From assembly GCF_002158995.1 (NCBI RefSeq), contig NZ_LOHF01000036.1, positions 1 to 44,761 on the forward strand: a stretch of DNA of 44,761 bases, in the 5' to 3' direction. This DNA is from Pseudomonas caspiana (GTDB lineage: Bacteria; Pseudomonadota; Gammaproteobacteria; Pseudomonadales; Pseudomonadaceae). The notes beneath the pieces were generated by a model, which saw nothing but the letters and a program-made list of their open reading frames with translations, did not search any database and was not told the DNA's origin. A program made the translations under genes and the position numbers. Positions 33,975 through 42,841 of this stretch are shown here, in pieces (within the stretch, counting starts at the first letter, position 1; every line of letters begins with the position of its first letter).

Positions 33975-34320
33975 TTCCAGCGCCATGGATAGCACCACGA
34001 TAGCCGTCATGTTGGCGTTGACTTCGGTACTGATGACCCTGAGTTTGAGCGCTTCGGCAATGGCACAAACGCAAATTCGCCGCCCTGTGCCATCAGCATG
34101 GAGGGATGCAGTGCGTCGCTGTGGCTGCTTTTAGCGAAGCGCGACGCCATATACACAACGCCTTGACCGCCATCAGCGACAGCACGCCGGAGGTGATGAG
34201 CGGCCAGTTTCTGGCCATCACTTGCAGATCCAGCGTCATGTCGACGCCGAGGAAGAACAGCCCCAGCAGCAGGCCACGAAACGGTTCTATGGCCGCCTCC
34301 AACTGGGGGCGGACACATCA
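33975..34320 (-). pseudogene. KefB/KefC K+/H+ antiporter remnant, membrane part
   Basis: On the minus strand VRPQLEAAIEPFRGLLLGLFFLGVDM, then TLDLQVMARNWPLI is the typical end of a KefB/KefC exchanger repeat. It goes on in shifted frames as MLMAQGGEFAFV and AIAEALKLRVISTEVNANMTAIVVLSMAL, both canonical segments. At least two frameshifts, no start and no TrkA-N part. It lies just downstream of clpG on the same strand, as kefB does (several genes later) in stress-tolerance islands. 33880-33974 and 34321-34533 hold no intact gene. Confidence 0.75.
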
Positions 34321-34533
34321 GGACCGGTAATGCTTCCGCGGCCAGGCGTGCTGAACAGAGCGAGGAAGATAAGTGCTCAGTCCCGAAAAAAGGCTTCAGG
34401 ACCAGGCACCCTCCGGAGCGTGCATCAAGGACGCATCTTCGTCTGCCGGGCTCGACCAGGCATCCGAGGATCCAGTGCTTCATTGCACGACGTGATCAAC
34501 AGCGCCGCTGCCCAATGACGGGAGCGGGTTGAG

Positions 34534-37284
34534 CTAAGTCCCTGTCCCCGCGATAGACACGCGATCATCAGGCTGGTCGGGCGGACTCATGTTTGCTGAG
34601 GCGTTTGGCGCATCCAGCTTATTGAAGAGCACTTCGTTACGCGCTTTGTCGTAACCCAGCTCAACGCTGTCGCCGGCCTGTAGCTTGCCAGCGAGCATTT
34701 CCTTCGCAAGCCGCGTTTCGACGGTCTGGCGAATCTGACGTTTCAACTCGCGCGCGCCAAACTCAGGCTGATAACCAACATCCGCCAGATAATCAATGAG
34801 TGAGCCATCAATTTTCACTGTGATGTTCTGTGCAGCTGCGGTTCGAATTACCCGATCAAGCTGAATGCCTACAATCGATCGGATGTTGTCACGCGTAAGG
34901 GCATGGAACACGATGATGTCATCAATACGGTTCAGGAATTCGGGACGAAAATGCCCTTTCAAGACTCCCATTAATTTATCACGTAACGCTTTATCCGTAA
35001 GGCGTTCATCTTCCGGGCGCTCAAGATTCTCCATGATAACGGGAGAGCCCAAGTTGCTGGTGGCAATGATGATCGTATTGCTGAAGTCGACAACACGTCC
35101 CTTGCCGTCCGTGAGACGCCCATCGTCGAATACCTGCAGCAATACGTTGTTCACATCGGGATGCGCCTTCTCGATCTCGTCGAGCAGAATCACACTGTAG
35201 GGCTTGCGGCGGACACGCTCTGTCAACTGACCACCTTCGTCGTATCCCACATAACCGGGTGGCGCACCGATCAACCGAGCAACCGCATGACGCTCCATGT
35301 ACTCCGACATATCAATACGAATGATCGATTGCTCGTCACCAAACACCGTTTCCGCCAACGCTTTGGCAAGTTCAGTTTTGCCGACGCCCGTAGGGCCAAG
35401 AAAGAGAAACGTGGCAATAGGTCTATTGGCTTGGCCAAGGCCGGCTCGCGACAAACGAACGGCATCGCTGACCGCGAGAACAGCATCTTCCTGCCCGACC
35501 AGCCGATCACGCAAAGTGTCTTCCATATTCAGCAGCTTCTGACGCTCTTCCTGGGTGAGTTCGGTCACCGGAATACCGGTCAGACGGGACAGTACTTCGG
35601 CAATCGACTCAAGGGTCACCTCGAGGGTTTCGGAACCCGTCTTGCGCTCCCAGGCTTCTGTCTCCTCTCCCAACTGGGCCTGTTTTTGACCGATGCGCTC
35701 TTCGAAGCCTTTGGATTCATCAAAGCGTTTACGCGAGGATGAATAGTCCTGTTCGCGTTTGAGCTGGGTGATTTCTGCTTCCAGCTCCTGAATGCCAGCA
35801 GGCCTTGAGGAGGCGCTGATGCGCACGCGGGCCGCAGCCTGGTCGATCAGGTCAATGGCCTTGTCCGGCAGAAAGCGCGAGGTGATGTAACGATCCGACA
35901 GCTCCGCCGCTGCCACGAATGCTTCGTCGGCGAACGTCACCTGATGGTGCGCCTCAAGCTTATCGCGCAGCCCACGCAGGATAATGATGGTCTGTTCTAC
36001 GGTGGGCTCGGATATCAGGACGGGCTGAAAACGTCTTTCGAGCGCCGCATCTTTTTCGATGTGCTTTTGGTACTCATTGAGCGTCGTCGCACCGATCAGA
36101 CTGAGCTCCCCGCGTGCCAGTGCGGGTTTCAATACGTTGGCAATGTCCAGGCCGCCCTCTTCACCTCCCTGCCCCGCGCCAACGATCGTATGCAGCTCGT
36201 CGATGAACAGAATCAGCTCCGAGCTCTTTGCAGCCACTTCATCGAGGAGTTGCTTAGCGCGCTCCTCAAATTCGCCACGGTATTTGGAGCCCGCGACCAT
36301 TGAGTTCAGATTGACTTCAACCAGCCGTCTGCCACGCAGAATTTCCGGGACATCACCCTTTACTATGCGCTGTGCAAGCCCTTCAACGATGGCTGTCTTA
36401 CCGACGCCGGGTTCGCCGATCAGGACCGGATTGTTCTTCCTGCGGCGGGCCAGCACCTCAATGGTATTTTCGATTTCCTGCGCGCGACCCAATACGGGAT
36501 CCAGCTTGCCCTCGCGAGCCAACGACGTCAGGTCGCGACCGAACTTGTCGAGTGTCGGCGTTCCCGTCGGGGTATCGACTCGCCCATCTTCAGCCCCCTT
36601 GCCCACCACCTTGACCACCTTCTGTCGCAGGGTTTCAGGCGTTACGCCGTATTTTTTAAGCAATGTCCCGGCAATACTTTCCGGGACAGAAGCAAGACCG
36701 ATCAACAAATGTTCGGGGCCAACGTATGAATGCCCTAAATCACGAGATGCCTGGAATGCAAAATTGAAAGCCTTCTTCAAACGCGGCGAAATGGTCATCT
36801 GATCGACTGAAACCTCAGCAGTGCCCTTCTGCGCATGTTGATCGATGTAGCCTTTGATGTCGTCGGCAGAAAGCTTCAATTCCTTGAGCAACGCTGTGCC
36901 TACGTCGGTATCGGCAAGCACATACAACAGATGCTCAGTATCGAGCTCGCTGCGGTTCAGTTCGTGGGCTTTCTCTCCGGCGCGCTGCAAGATTTCGAGC
37001 GTCTGGGAACTGAATGCATCGGTTGCGTCGACAGATTCTCGAGGCACTTGCGCAGAGAGCCTGAAGTCATCGCCCCCCTGATCCATTGCTCCGCCCATGC
37101 TGTCGAAAAAGCGAGACACCCCTCCGCCCAGCAGAGAGTCGAATGGATTCAACATGCTTTGATGGCGTAAGAGTTGGCGGTAATCGTGGTCGCAAACGGA
37201 CATTGTTCTGGCTTGGCCATTTTGCGATACGGTCACCCGCGCTACAGCTGGTCTCGCATTACATATTTCACAGAGAGTAGCCAT
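34534..37284 (-). CDS. clpG: ClpG/ClpK-type stand-alone AAA+ disaggregase
   Basis: A 916-residue Hsp100. An N-terminal zinc-finger-like module (C5, C8, C31, H33) is typical of ClpG/ClpK and absent from ClpB and ClpA. Then a Clp_N double repeat (about 90-225), AAA1 (Walker A GEPGVGKT at about 288, Walker B LILFIDELH), a short middle domain (about 500-560, shorter than in ClpB) and AAA2 (GPTGVGKT at about 630, VILLDEIEKAH at about 703). The ClpP-docking IGL/F loop is not seen, so it acts as a disaggregase rather than a protease partner. ClpG gives heat tolerance without DnaK. GGAG lies 10 nt before the ATG. Whether it is the core (PA0459-like) or the island copy cannot be settled here. Confidence 0.88.
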   Translation of the reverse strand: MATLCEICNARPAVARVTVSQNGQARTMSVCDHDYRQLLRHQSMLNPFDSLLGGGVSRFFDSMGGAMDQGGDDFRLSAQVPRESVDATDAFSSQTLEILQRAGEKAHELNRSELDTEHLLYVLADTDVGTALLKELKLSADDIKGYIDQHAQKGTAEVSVDQMTISPRLKKAFNFAFQASRDLGHSYVGPEHLLIGLASVPESIAGTLLKKYGVTPETLRQKVVKVVGKGAEDGRVDTPTGTPTLDKFGRDLTSLAREGKLDPVLGRAQEIENTIEVLARRRKNNPVLIGEPGVGKTAIVEGLAQRIVKGDVPEILRGRRLVEVNLNSMVAGSKYRGEFEERAKQLLDEVAAKSSELILFIDELHTIVGAGQGGEEGGLDIANVLKPALARGELSLIGATTLNEYQKHIEKDAALERRFQPVLISEPTVEQTIIILRGLRDKLEAHHQVTFADEAFVAAAELSDRYITSRFLPDKAIDLIDQAAARVRISASSRPAGIQELEAEITQLKREQDYSSSRKRFDESKGFEERIGQKQAQLGEETEAWERKTGSETLEVTLESIAEVLSRLTGIPVTELTQEERQKLLNMEDTLRDRLVGQEDAVLAVSDAVRLSRAGLGQANRPIATFLFLGPTGVGKTELAKALAETVFGDEQSIIRIDMSEYMERHAVARLIGAPPGYVGYDEGGQLTERVRRKPYSVILLDEIEKAHPDVNNVLLQVFDDGRLTDGKGRVVDFSNTIIIATSNLGSPVIMENLERPEDERLTDKALRDKLMGVLKGHFRPEFLNRIDDIIVFHALTRDNIRSIVGIQLDRVIRTAAAQNITVKIDGSLIDYLADVGYQPEFGARELKRQIRQTVETRLAKEMLAGKLQAGDSVELGYDKARNEVLFNKLDAPNASANMSPPDQPDDRVSIAGTGT

Positions 37285-37317
37285 GATGAGTTGTCTCCAA
37301 AGATGGATAACACGGAC

Positions 37318-37446
37318 TCATTCGGATCTACTTCCCTGTAAACGATGCTCAAGAAGCTGGGACATGAGATCCGCATTACGCTGAGCTTGTTCAGGAAGAC
37401 GATTATGTTGCAGAGAATGGCAGTCACGACAGACGACGCCATCCAA
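37318..37446 (-). other. 42-codon frame with CxxCH just upstream of clpG
   Basis: LDGVVCRDCHSLQHNRLPEQ, then AQRNADLMSQLLEHRLQGSRSE: protein-like and ending 33 nt before the clpG start. An in-frame TGA directly precedes the TTG, so it is either a tiny gene (no good ribosome binding site) or the tail of a broken one. CxxCH could bind zinc or haem; the cell compartment is unknown. Confidence 0.3.
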
Positions 37447-37538
37447 TCAAGATAGTCGGATCTCATCAAAACACGCTATGGGCGACCCAGGATACCGACG
37501 AACGACGTCTGATAAATTCATGATCAAAAATCCCGCCA

Positions 37539-37702
37539 GTGGTTAACCACCAGCTAATCAGCACATGTGGCTATGGATTCTCCAACGTTGTCGAGGAACG
37601 CTTCGATGCCGGAATTCGCATGGGCGAATCGATCAGCAAGGACATGATTGCGGTTCGCATAGGCCCGGATTGGCGGTTGGCGGTGGTTGGATCTCCGGTT
37701 CG
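37539..37702 (+). pseudogene. LysR effector-domain fragment
   Basis: GFSNVVEERFDAGIRMGESISKDMIAVRIGPDWRLAVVGSP is the middle of a DmlR/CrgA-type LTTR effector domain; the helix-turn-helix and the C-terminus are missing. It breaks off at about 37702, where an unrelated repeat-like segment begins. Confidence 0.75.
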
Positions 37703-37775
37703 CTGCAACGTCTGCTTTGGGTCGAAAGCCGCCGCGTGGGAACGACCGCTTTTGGCCGGAAGCAGCCATTAGCGA
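37703..37775 (+). repeat. Mobile-element-like relic
   Basis: CGTCTGCTTTGGGTCGAAAG...GACCGCTTTTGGCCG...AGCAGCCATT resembles a family of non-coding, degraded repeats found in many proteobacteria; part of it (GACCGCTTTTGGCCG plus about 10 nt) also occurs at 25231. It joins the LysR fragment abruptly. The remaining bases to 37997 hold no gene. Confidence 0.35.
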
Positions 37776-37997
37776 TTGAACACTATCGGCCAGTGATGTG
37801 GTGGACGGGGACCAACCCACTCCTTAAAAACCTCTCAGTTTTGTTTTACGCAGAGTCCAAACATGCCGCAATCCTGCTCAGCATCTCAGCTATCTATAAC
37901 GTTCACAAAACGAAAAGGCTTCAATTAAAATCCTGCCTGGCAATATCAGGTTACCTGCCGGGAGCAGAGATATAAGTAATCTCTGCCCCATCCACTC

Positions 37998-38534
37998 TTA
38001 AAAATCGAACCGCTGATCAAACACCTTCTGCTCACCCACCGACACGCTGCACTGGCGGGCCATTTCAACGGGGATGACTTTACCCAGCAACGGCGTTAGT
38101 GCTGTGTAGAACACCTTGTCGCAGGCTGCATCTTTGCTGAAGGCTTGGGATTTGCCGTTCGCGTCGGCGGTAATCCGGCAGCTCGCTACCAGGTCAGTCG
38201 GCAATTCGCTCAAGGCCACGGCCTTGGAGCCGGAGCCTTGCAACTCGATCAACTCGTCGCAGCCGCCCTTGGCCGGGCCTTCCTTGATGGTTTTGGTGAA
38301 GGCCACGCGCTCATAATCAGTGCCGGTGAACAGTACCTGATCGTTGACGGTCACGCGGTATTGCGACGGTTTAAAGGCGATGGTTTTGATGCAGAACTGT
38401 GTGGCGACCGGCTTGCCGTTCACGTCGGCAGACGCCGATTTACAGCCTGGCGTGGCTTGGGTGAAAGAGGTATCAGGCGAGCTGACGCAACCGGCCAGCG
38501 ACAGCAAACATGCACTAAACAACATTCTTTTCAT
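37998..38534 (-). CDS. Putative lipoprotein
   Basis: A 178-residue exported protein. The signal peptide MKRMLFSACLLSLAGC ends in a lipobox (LAGC, lipidated Cys16). The mature part is all-beta in appearance, with QYRVTVNDQVLFTGTDYERVAFTK and four to six cysteines (GCKS, FCIK, GGCDE, SCRI, ACDK, QCSV) that could form disulfides. Family not recognised. ATG at 38534 has AGGAAG 5 nt ahead. Position +2 after Cys16 is Ser (CVS; no Asp at +2), which predicts the outer membrane. Confidence 0.8.
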   Translation of the reverse strand: MKRMLFSACLLSLAGCVSSPDTSFTQATPGCKSASADVNGKPVATQFCIKTIAFKPSQYRVTVNDQVLFTGTDYERVAFTKTIKEGPAKGGCDELIELQGSGSKAVALSELPTDLVASCRITADANGKSQAFSKDAACDKVFYTALTPLLGKVIPVEMARQCSVSVGEQKVFDQRFDF

Positions 38535-38711
38535 GAGACTTCCTGTGCTCAAACAGACCACCTCCAGCAGGTGGCTCCGGGCACAGATCATATCAGTGAC
38601 ATGTCAGTTACAGGCACATCGAGGCTGGAGCCATTAACCTGTTTGAAAATCGAAACTGGCGGGTAAGTAGAGCTGAAGTTTATGGGCGGCTCACGGCTGG
38701 GCTTTAACACC

Positions 38712-39464
38712 CTAGCCTCCTTCAAGATACTCGTACCGCCGCTGAATCGTCGCTAACTGCCCCGACTCGCGTAACGTCTCCAACGCCTTCGCCCAACCCG
38801 CCACCACCTCGTCATCACAATCCTGACTGAACGCGATGTACAACGACGACCGGTAAACCTCCACCGGTATCTGCCGCAACGTGCCGGGAGGGATTTTCAG
38901 TTGGCGGCTGTAGTAAGCCACTCCGGCGTCGGTGTCACCGACAATGATGCTGGTGCGTCCGGCGAGGAGCATGCGGTAGAGCTGGGGACTCTGGGTGGCG
39001 GTTTTGTCGAGGTTGGTGAAGTTGAGCGATTGCAAGGTGGTGGGCACCAGGCCCGCGTGTCGGGTGGTCACGATAGGAGCTTCCCGGAGTTGCTCCAGGG
39101 TATTCACCGGCGGCGCGTCGGCCATTTGGTAGGGATGGATGGATTCTTCGACGATAGGCCCGACCCATTTGTATAACGGCTCGCGCTCAGCCGTACGGAA
39201 CATGGAGTACATGATGGTCCTGGATCGCGAGTTCAACGCGTAACTGGCGCGCATGCTGGGCAGCAGTACTATTTCAAACTTATCCCCGGTCAGCGCCATG
39301 ATGGCCCGAACGATTTCGGTGGTCATGCCGGTAAGTTGGTTGTTCTCCATGTAGTTGTAAGGCGCCCACTCTTCGGTCACGATTTGATATTGCTCGGCTT
39401 TGGCGGGCAAGCCGAGGAACAGGCAGAGACAGAGCAAGGCTGCGTTGAGTGTTGAATGTCTCAC
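38712..39464 (-). CDS. Periplasmic solute-binding protein, family 3
   Basis: A 250-residue protein with a signal peptide (LNAALLCLCLFLGLPAKA) followed by an SBP_bac_3 fold: IVTEEWAPYNYMENNQLTGMTTEIVRAIM, RTIMYSMFRTAERE, VNTLEQLREAPIVTTRHAG and a final YIAFSQDCDDEVVAGW. It lacks adjacent permease genes, so it may sense rather than transport, as many orphan Pseudomonas proteins of this type. GTG at 39464 follows CAGG and gives the most compact signal peptide; the GTG at 39494 is possible. Ligand unknown (amino acid or dicarboxylate). Confidence 0.88.
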   Translation of the reverse strand: MRHSTLNAALLCLCLFLGLPAKAEQYQIVTEEWAPYNYMENNQLTGMTTEIVRAIMALTGDKFEIVLLPSMRASYALNSRSRTIMYSMFRTAEREPLYKWVGPIVEESIHPYQMADAPPVNTLEQLREAPIVTTRHAGLVPTTLQSLNFTNLDKTATQSPQLYRMLLAGRTSIIVGDTDAGVAYYSRQLKIPPGTLRQIPVEVYRSSLYIAFSQDCDDEVVAGWAKALETLRESGQLATIQRRYEYLEGG

Positions 39465-39637
39465 GGGGTCTGCCTGGTGGGCTGTGCGCGGCACGGAGGG
39501 GCCTTGTCTGAAAGGTCAAACAAAGCATAGACCCTAAAAGACATTTGATACTTTGAGCGGCTATTTAAACGGACGAATCATTAAGCCGCAGGTTGTGAGA
39601 ATTCTGGCTTCCTGGCTTAGGGACCGTCTGACGCAGC

Positions 39638-40477
39638 TTATCCCCTGCCCCGTCCATACTGCCCCGGCGTTGCGCCCATGATCGACTTGAACACCCGGGT
39701 TAAATGCGGCTGATCGGCAAACCCCGAAGCGATGGCCACTTCAGCCAGCCCGACGCCGCTTTTCAGTAATTTGTGGGCCTTACGTACGCGTGCCTGGAGT
39801 TGGTAGACATGGGGTGTCACGCCGCAGGTCTGGCGAAAGGCTCTCAGCAGCTGGAGAGCCGGGAGGCCAACGATTCTCGAGAGATCGTCGAGGGTGACTT
39901 TGTCTGAGAGGTTTTCATCGAGATAGGTGCGGGCGACGGAGATTGCGACGGGTTCGTTGAAACGTGAGTCAGGCAGTTGGATAGCACTTGTGTGCTGAGC
40001 CAGCAGCCGGATGATCATTGCGGTGATGCGCGACTGGCGCTCGAGCGCAGAGCAGGCTGTTTCCGAAAGGCGATGAAGCTCCAGCAAACTGGCGCTCAGC
40101 ACCAGATCTTCAACCACGGGACTGGTAAAAACCGGGAGGCCGGTAATGCCGAAGTTATCTCGGGCCACTCTCAGGAAGACGTCTGGATGAACATGCAGCG
40201 TCCGGCATAACCAGCCGCCCGCGTCAGGCCGTCCACTGTGCAACTCATCGGGGTTGATCAGAACAAAACTGCCGCGTTTGGCAATGCCGCTCGATCGCAA
40301 GGTCTGCAGAAAAACGCCGCCAGCCAGCACGATGCCGAGGCTGAACTCTTCGTGGGTATGCCACGGGTAACGATGGTCGAAATACGCACCTTTAAGTAGC
40401 TCGGCATCGTACAAGTCGGCCATCGTCCAGACGCTGACTGAGTTTTTTCCGGATCCGGATTCGAAATCATCATGCAC
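39638..40477 (-). CDS. AraC family transcriptional regulator
   Basis: A 279-residue regulator with an N-terminal cupin-like sensing domain (YPWHTHEEFSLGIVLAGG, FVLINPDELHSG) and C-terminal double helix-turn-helix (from about 180: VTLDDLSRIVGLPALQLLRAFRQTCGVTPHVYQLQAR, then GLAEVAIASGFADQPHLTRVFKSIMGATPGQY). The group often controls LysE-type exporters or amino-acid use. GTG start at 40477 without a clear ribosome binding site. Divergent from the orphan kinase over 150 bp. Confidence 0.9.
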   Translation of the reverse strand: MHDDFESGSGKNSVSVWTMADLYDAELLKGAYFDHRYPWHTHEEFSLGIVLAGGVFLQTLRSSGIAKRGSFVLINPDELHSGRPDAGGWLCRTLHVHPDVFLRVARDNFGITGLPVFTSPVVEDLVLSASLLELHRLSETACSALERQSRITAMIIRLLAQHTSAIQLPDSRFNEPVAISVARTYLDENLSDKVTLDDLSRIVGLPALQLLRAFRQTCGVTPHVYQLQARVRKAHKLLKSGVGLAEVAIASGFADQPHLTRVFKSIMGATPGQYGRGRG

Positions 40478-40627
40478 GGAAAATACCCCAAGGCTTTTGC
40501 AGACAGATCAACCGAAGAATTGCACGCAAATATTTAACGCGCAAAGTTAAACCTTGCAAGATTCTTCAAGACCCTTGATGAACGGCTCCTTAAGGTATCA
40601 GGACCTACCAAATCAGGGATCACATCA

Positions 40628-41464
40628 ATGGCCCGCATGCTAAGGCAGTTGCCGGACCGGAGTCTGCATAACGAAGGCCAGACATCTTCGGTCATGCTGT
40701 GCCCGCAACGACTTGCAGCCCCTTTGGAACATCACGCCATACCCGCGAGCTTGAACCTGACTGCCAAGTCTCTCGGGCCGGAATCCCACACGGCTTGCGC
40801 AGTGGCGGCGGTGGTTCATGAGTTGCGCCAGCCGCTGTCATCGATGCTGTGCAACATTCAGGCGTCGATTCGCTGGCTGGATCGCGATGAACCCCAGGTG
40901 CCTGAAGCCTTACGAGGCCTCAGGGATTGCGCGATGCTCGCGAGACAGATGAGCCAGATCAGTTCAGCCCTGCTGCAAACTTACTCACAGCGCCAGATGG
41001 TGCCTTGTACCGTGCAACTTGATTCAGTCATGGCCGAGGTCGTGGCGGGATTCGCAGAAGAGCTGGCGTGCCAGAGCATCGCCGTAAACCTCCAGGTCGA
41101 ACCGGGCTGCAGCGTTCACGCCGACAGCACTCAGCTCTATTTAGTCCTGCGTAACCTCGTGTCCAACGCCATCGACGCCATCAGCGCCCAGCACGTAGAG
41201 AATCGGCAGATTTCTCTCGCGGCCTATCCCATGGCAGAAAAGACACTGATCTGCGTAATGGACAGCGGCCCCGGTATCACCGAAAGCTATCAAGCCTTTA
41301 TCAGCGAGCCGTTTTTCACGACCAAAGCAGACGGGATGGGAATGGGTCTGGCGATCTGCGAAACAATTCTCTCGCGTTACGACACAGCCCTCAGGCATAC
41401 CGTCAGCAGACGCGGCGAAACCGTATTCATGTTTGCAATGCCCTCCGAAAAGGCCTGCATGTGA
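40628..41464 (+). CDS. Soluble sensor histidine kinase, orphan
   Basis: A 278-residue kinase with no membrane segment or recognisable sensor domain in its first 55 residues. VVHELRQPLSSMLCNIQASIRWL is the phosphoacceptor helix (FixL/DctB-like HELRQPL), LYLVLRNLVSNAIDAISAQ the N box, MDSGPGI and GMGMGLAICETIL the G boxes. No response regulator is next to it. Its TGA and the CopS stop codon abut tail-to-tail (TGATCA at 41462-41467). Start at ATG 40628; a second Met at residue 23 is possible. Confidence 0.85.
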   Translation: MARMLRQLPDRSLHNEGQTSSVMLCPQRLAAPLEHHAIPASLNLTAKSLGPESHTACAVAAVVHELRQPLSSMLCNIQASIRWLDRDEPQVPEALRGLRDCAMLARQMSQISSALLQTYSQRQMVPCTVQLDSVMAEVVAGFAEELACQSIAVNLQVEPGCSVHADSTQLYLVLRNLVSNAIDAISAQHVENRQISLAAYPMAEKTLICVMDSGPGITESYQAFISEPFFTTKADGMGMGLAICETILSRYDTALRHTVSRRGETVFMFAMPSEKACM

Positions 41465-42841
41465 TCAGAGCGATGACGGCTCAACTGGCAACACCAGCCT
41501 GAAAACTGTTCCTGCGCTATCGCTCGCCACACTGACATTTCCGCCATGGGCTTGCATGATCGAGTGCACGATGGCCAACCCCAATCCGCCTGAGTCGCCG
41601 GGCTGGTTGCGGGAAGGATCGCAGCGATAAAAGCGCTCGAAGAGATGAGGCAGATGCTCTGCACCAATGGGTTCGCCCAGGTTATGAACGTAAATCTCTA
41701 AACCGCCAGCGCCAGGCGTGCTGCCGATAATGACCGGAGTATTCGGTGTGGCGTAGCGCAGGGCGTTGGCGATCAGATTGGCCAGTGCGCGGCGCAGTAA
41801 TTCCGGGTCGGCATTTAACGTGCCCTGGCTCTGGTTGATCAGCTCGATGCCGCGATCTTCGCCCATGCCTTCGAAGTAATCACACAGCTGTGCGACCAAG
41901 GCACGCAGGTCGATCTGTTGACGGTTGATCGACGCTTTGGGCTGTTCGGTACGTGCGAGGAACAACATGCTGTCGATCATGCGTGCCAGGCGTTCGTATT
42001 CTTCCTGATTGGAAACCAGCAGCTCCTGATAGACCTCGGACGAGCGATTGCGGCCTAGCGCCTGCTGGGTCTGGCCCATGAGGTTGCTGAGCGGCGTACG
42101 CATTTCATGGGCGAGATCTTCACTAAAACGGGTGAGCTGAGCGAAGCCGTTTTCCAGCCGGGCAAGCATCTGGTTGAGCGCATGACTGAGGGCGCTCAGT
42201 TCGCTCACGTCCTTGAACTCATGCAGGCGCAGGTGCAGGTGTTGCACGTCGATGGCTGCAGCTCGTGTCGCCAGTTGCCGCACCGGACGTAAACCCCGCT
42301 GGCTGACCATCCAGCCCAGCAGAAACGCCAGCACAGCGCCGACCAGCAAGGCTATCCAGATTTTCATGCGATAGGCGCCAAGCATTTGCTCGCGCTCGTT
42401 CACCAGTTTGCCCGCGATGAGCGTGAGGTGCCGGCCGGTGCTTGGCACGTCGAACCACGCCAGCCGCAACGACTTATCACCCGGGCTATCACCCAACTGC
42501 GGTGAAGGCGCTGCCGGCAAGTCCGGCACAGGCAAGGAAAGCGGGTTGACGTCGATGAGCAATTGCCCCGCGTCATCGACAATCCACAGCACATTGTCGC
42601 GGTTGCCCAGCATGTTTTCGTACAGCTGCGGACGTTTGCGCAAAGCGTCGATACTGTCGCTGTCAGTGATCAGCGCCTGCATACGCTGCACGCGACCGAG
42701 TAACGCTTGATCGTCTCGCCAGATGATTTCGCGCTGCAAAGACTGGTAGAGATAAAACCCGACAGCACCTAAAAGCAGCACGCTGACCAAGGCGAACATG
42801 AACGCCAGACGCAGGCTCAGCGTGCGAGGCCATAGGGTCAT
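41465..42841 (-). CDS. Heavy-metal/oxidative-stress sensor kinase, CopS/CusS/HprS type
   Basis: A 458-residue inner-membrane kinase: first membrane helix at 12-30 (FMFALVSVLLLGAVGFYLY), periplasmic sensing domain to about 155, second helix (MKIWIALLVGAVLAFLLGWMVS), HAMP, HisKA with FSEDLAHEMRTPLSNLMGQTQ, and ATPase with NLIANALRYATPNTPV and GLGLAIVHSIMQAHGG. This matches the TIGR01386 heavy-metal kinases; E. coli HprS and CusS are relatives. ATGA overlap (4 nt) with the regulator gene upstream shows a coupled operon. Confidence 0.92.
   Translation of the reverse strand: MTLWPRTLSLRLAFMFALVSVLLLGAVGFYLYQSLQREIIWRDDQALLGRVQRMQALITDSDSIDALRKRPQLYENMLGNRDNVLWIVDDAGQLLIDVNPLSLPVPDLPAAPSPQLGDSPGDKSLRLAWFDVPSTGRHLTLIAGKLVNEREQMLGAYRMKIWIALLVGAVLAFLLGWMVSQRGLRPVRQLATRAAAIDVQHLHLRLHEFKDVSELSALSHALNQMLARLENGFAQLTRFSEDLAHEMRTPLSNLMGQTQQALGRNRSSEVYQELLVSNQEEYERLARMIDSMLFLARTEQPKASINRQQIDLRALVAQLCDYFEGMGEDRGIELINQSQGTLNADPELLRRALANLIANALRYATPNTPVIIGSTPGAGGLEIYVHNLGEPIGAEHLPHLFERFYRCDPSRNQPGDSGGLGLAIVHSIMQAHGGNVSVASDSAGTVFRLVLPVEPSSL

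Noticed and set aside
37703..37775. Possible intact insertion sequence
   Set aside because: No transposase frame and no terminal inverted repeats were seen around it.
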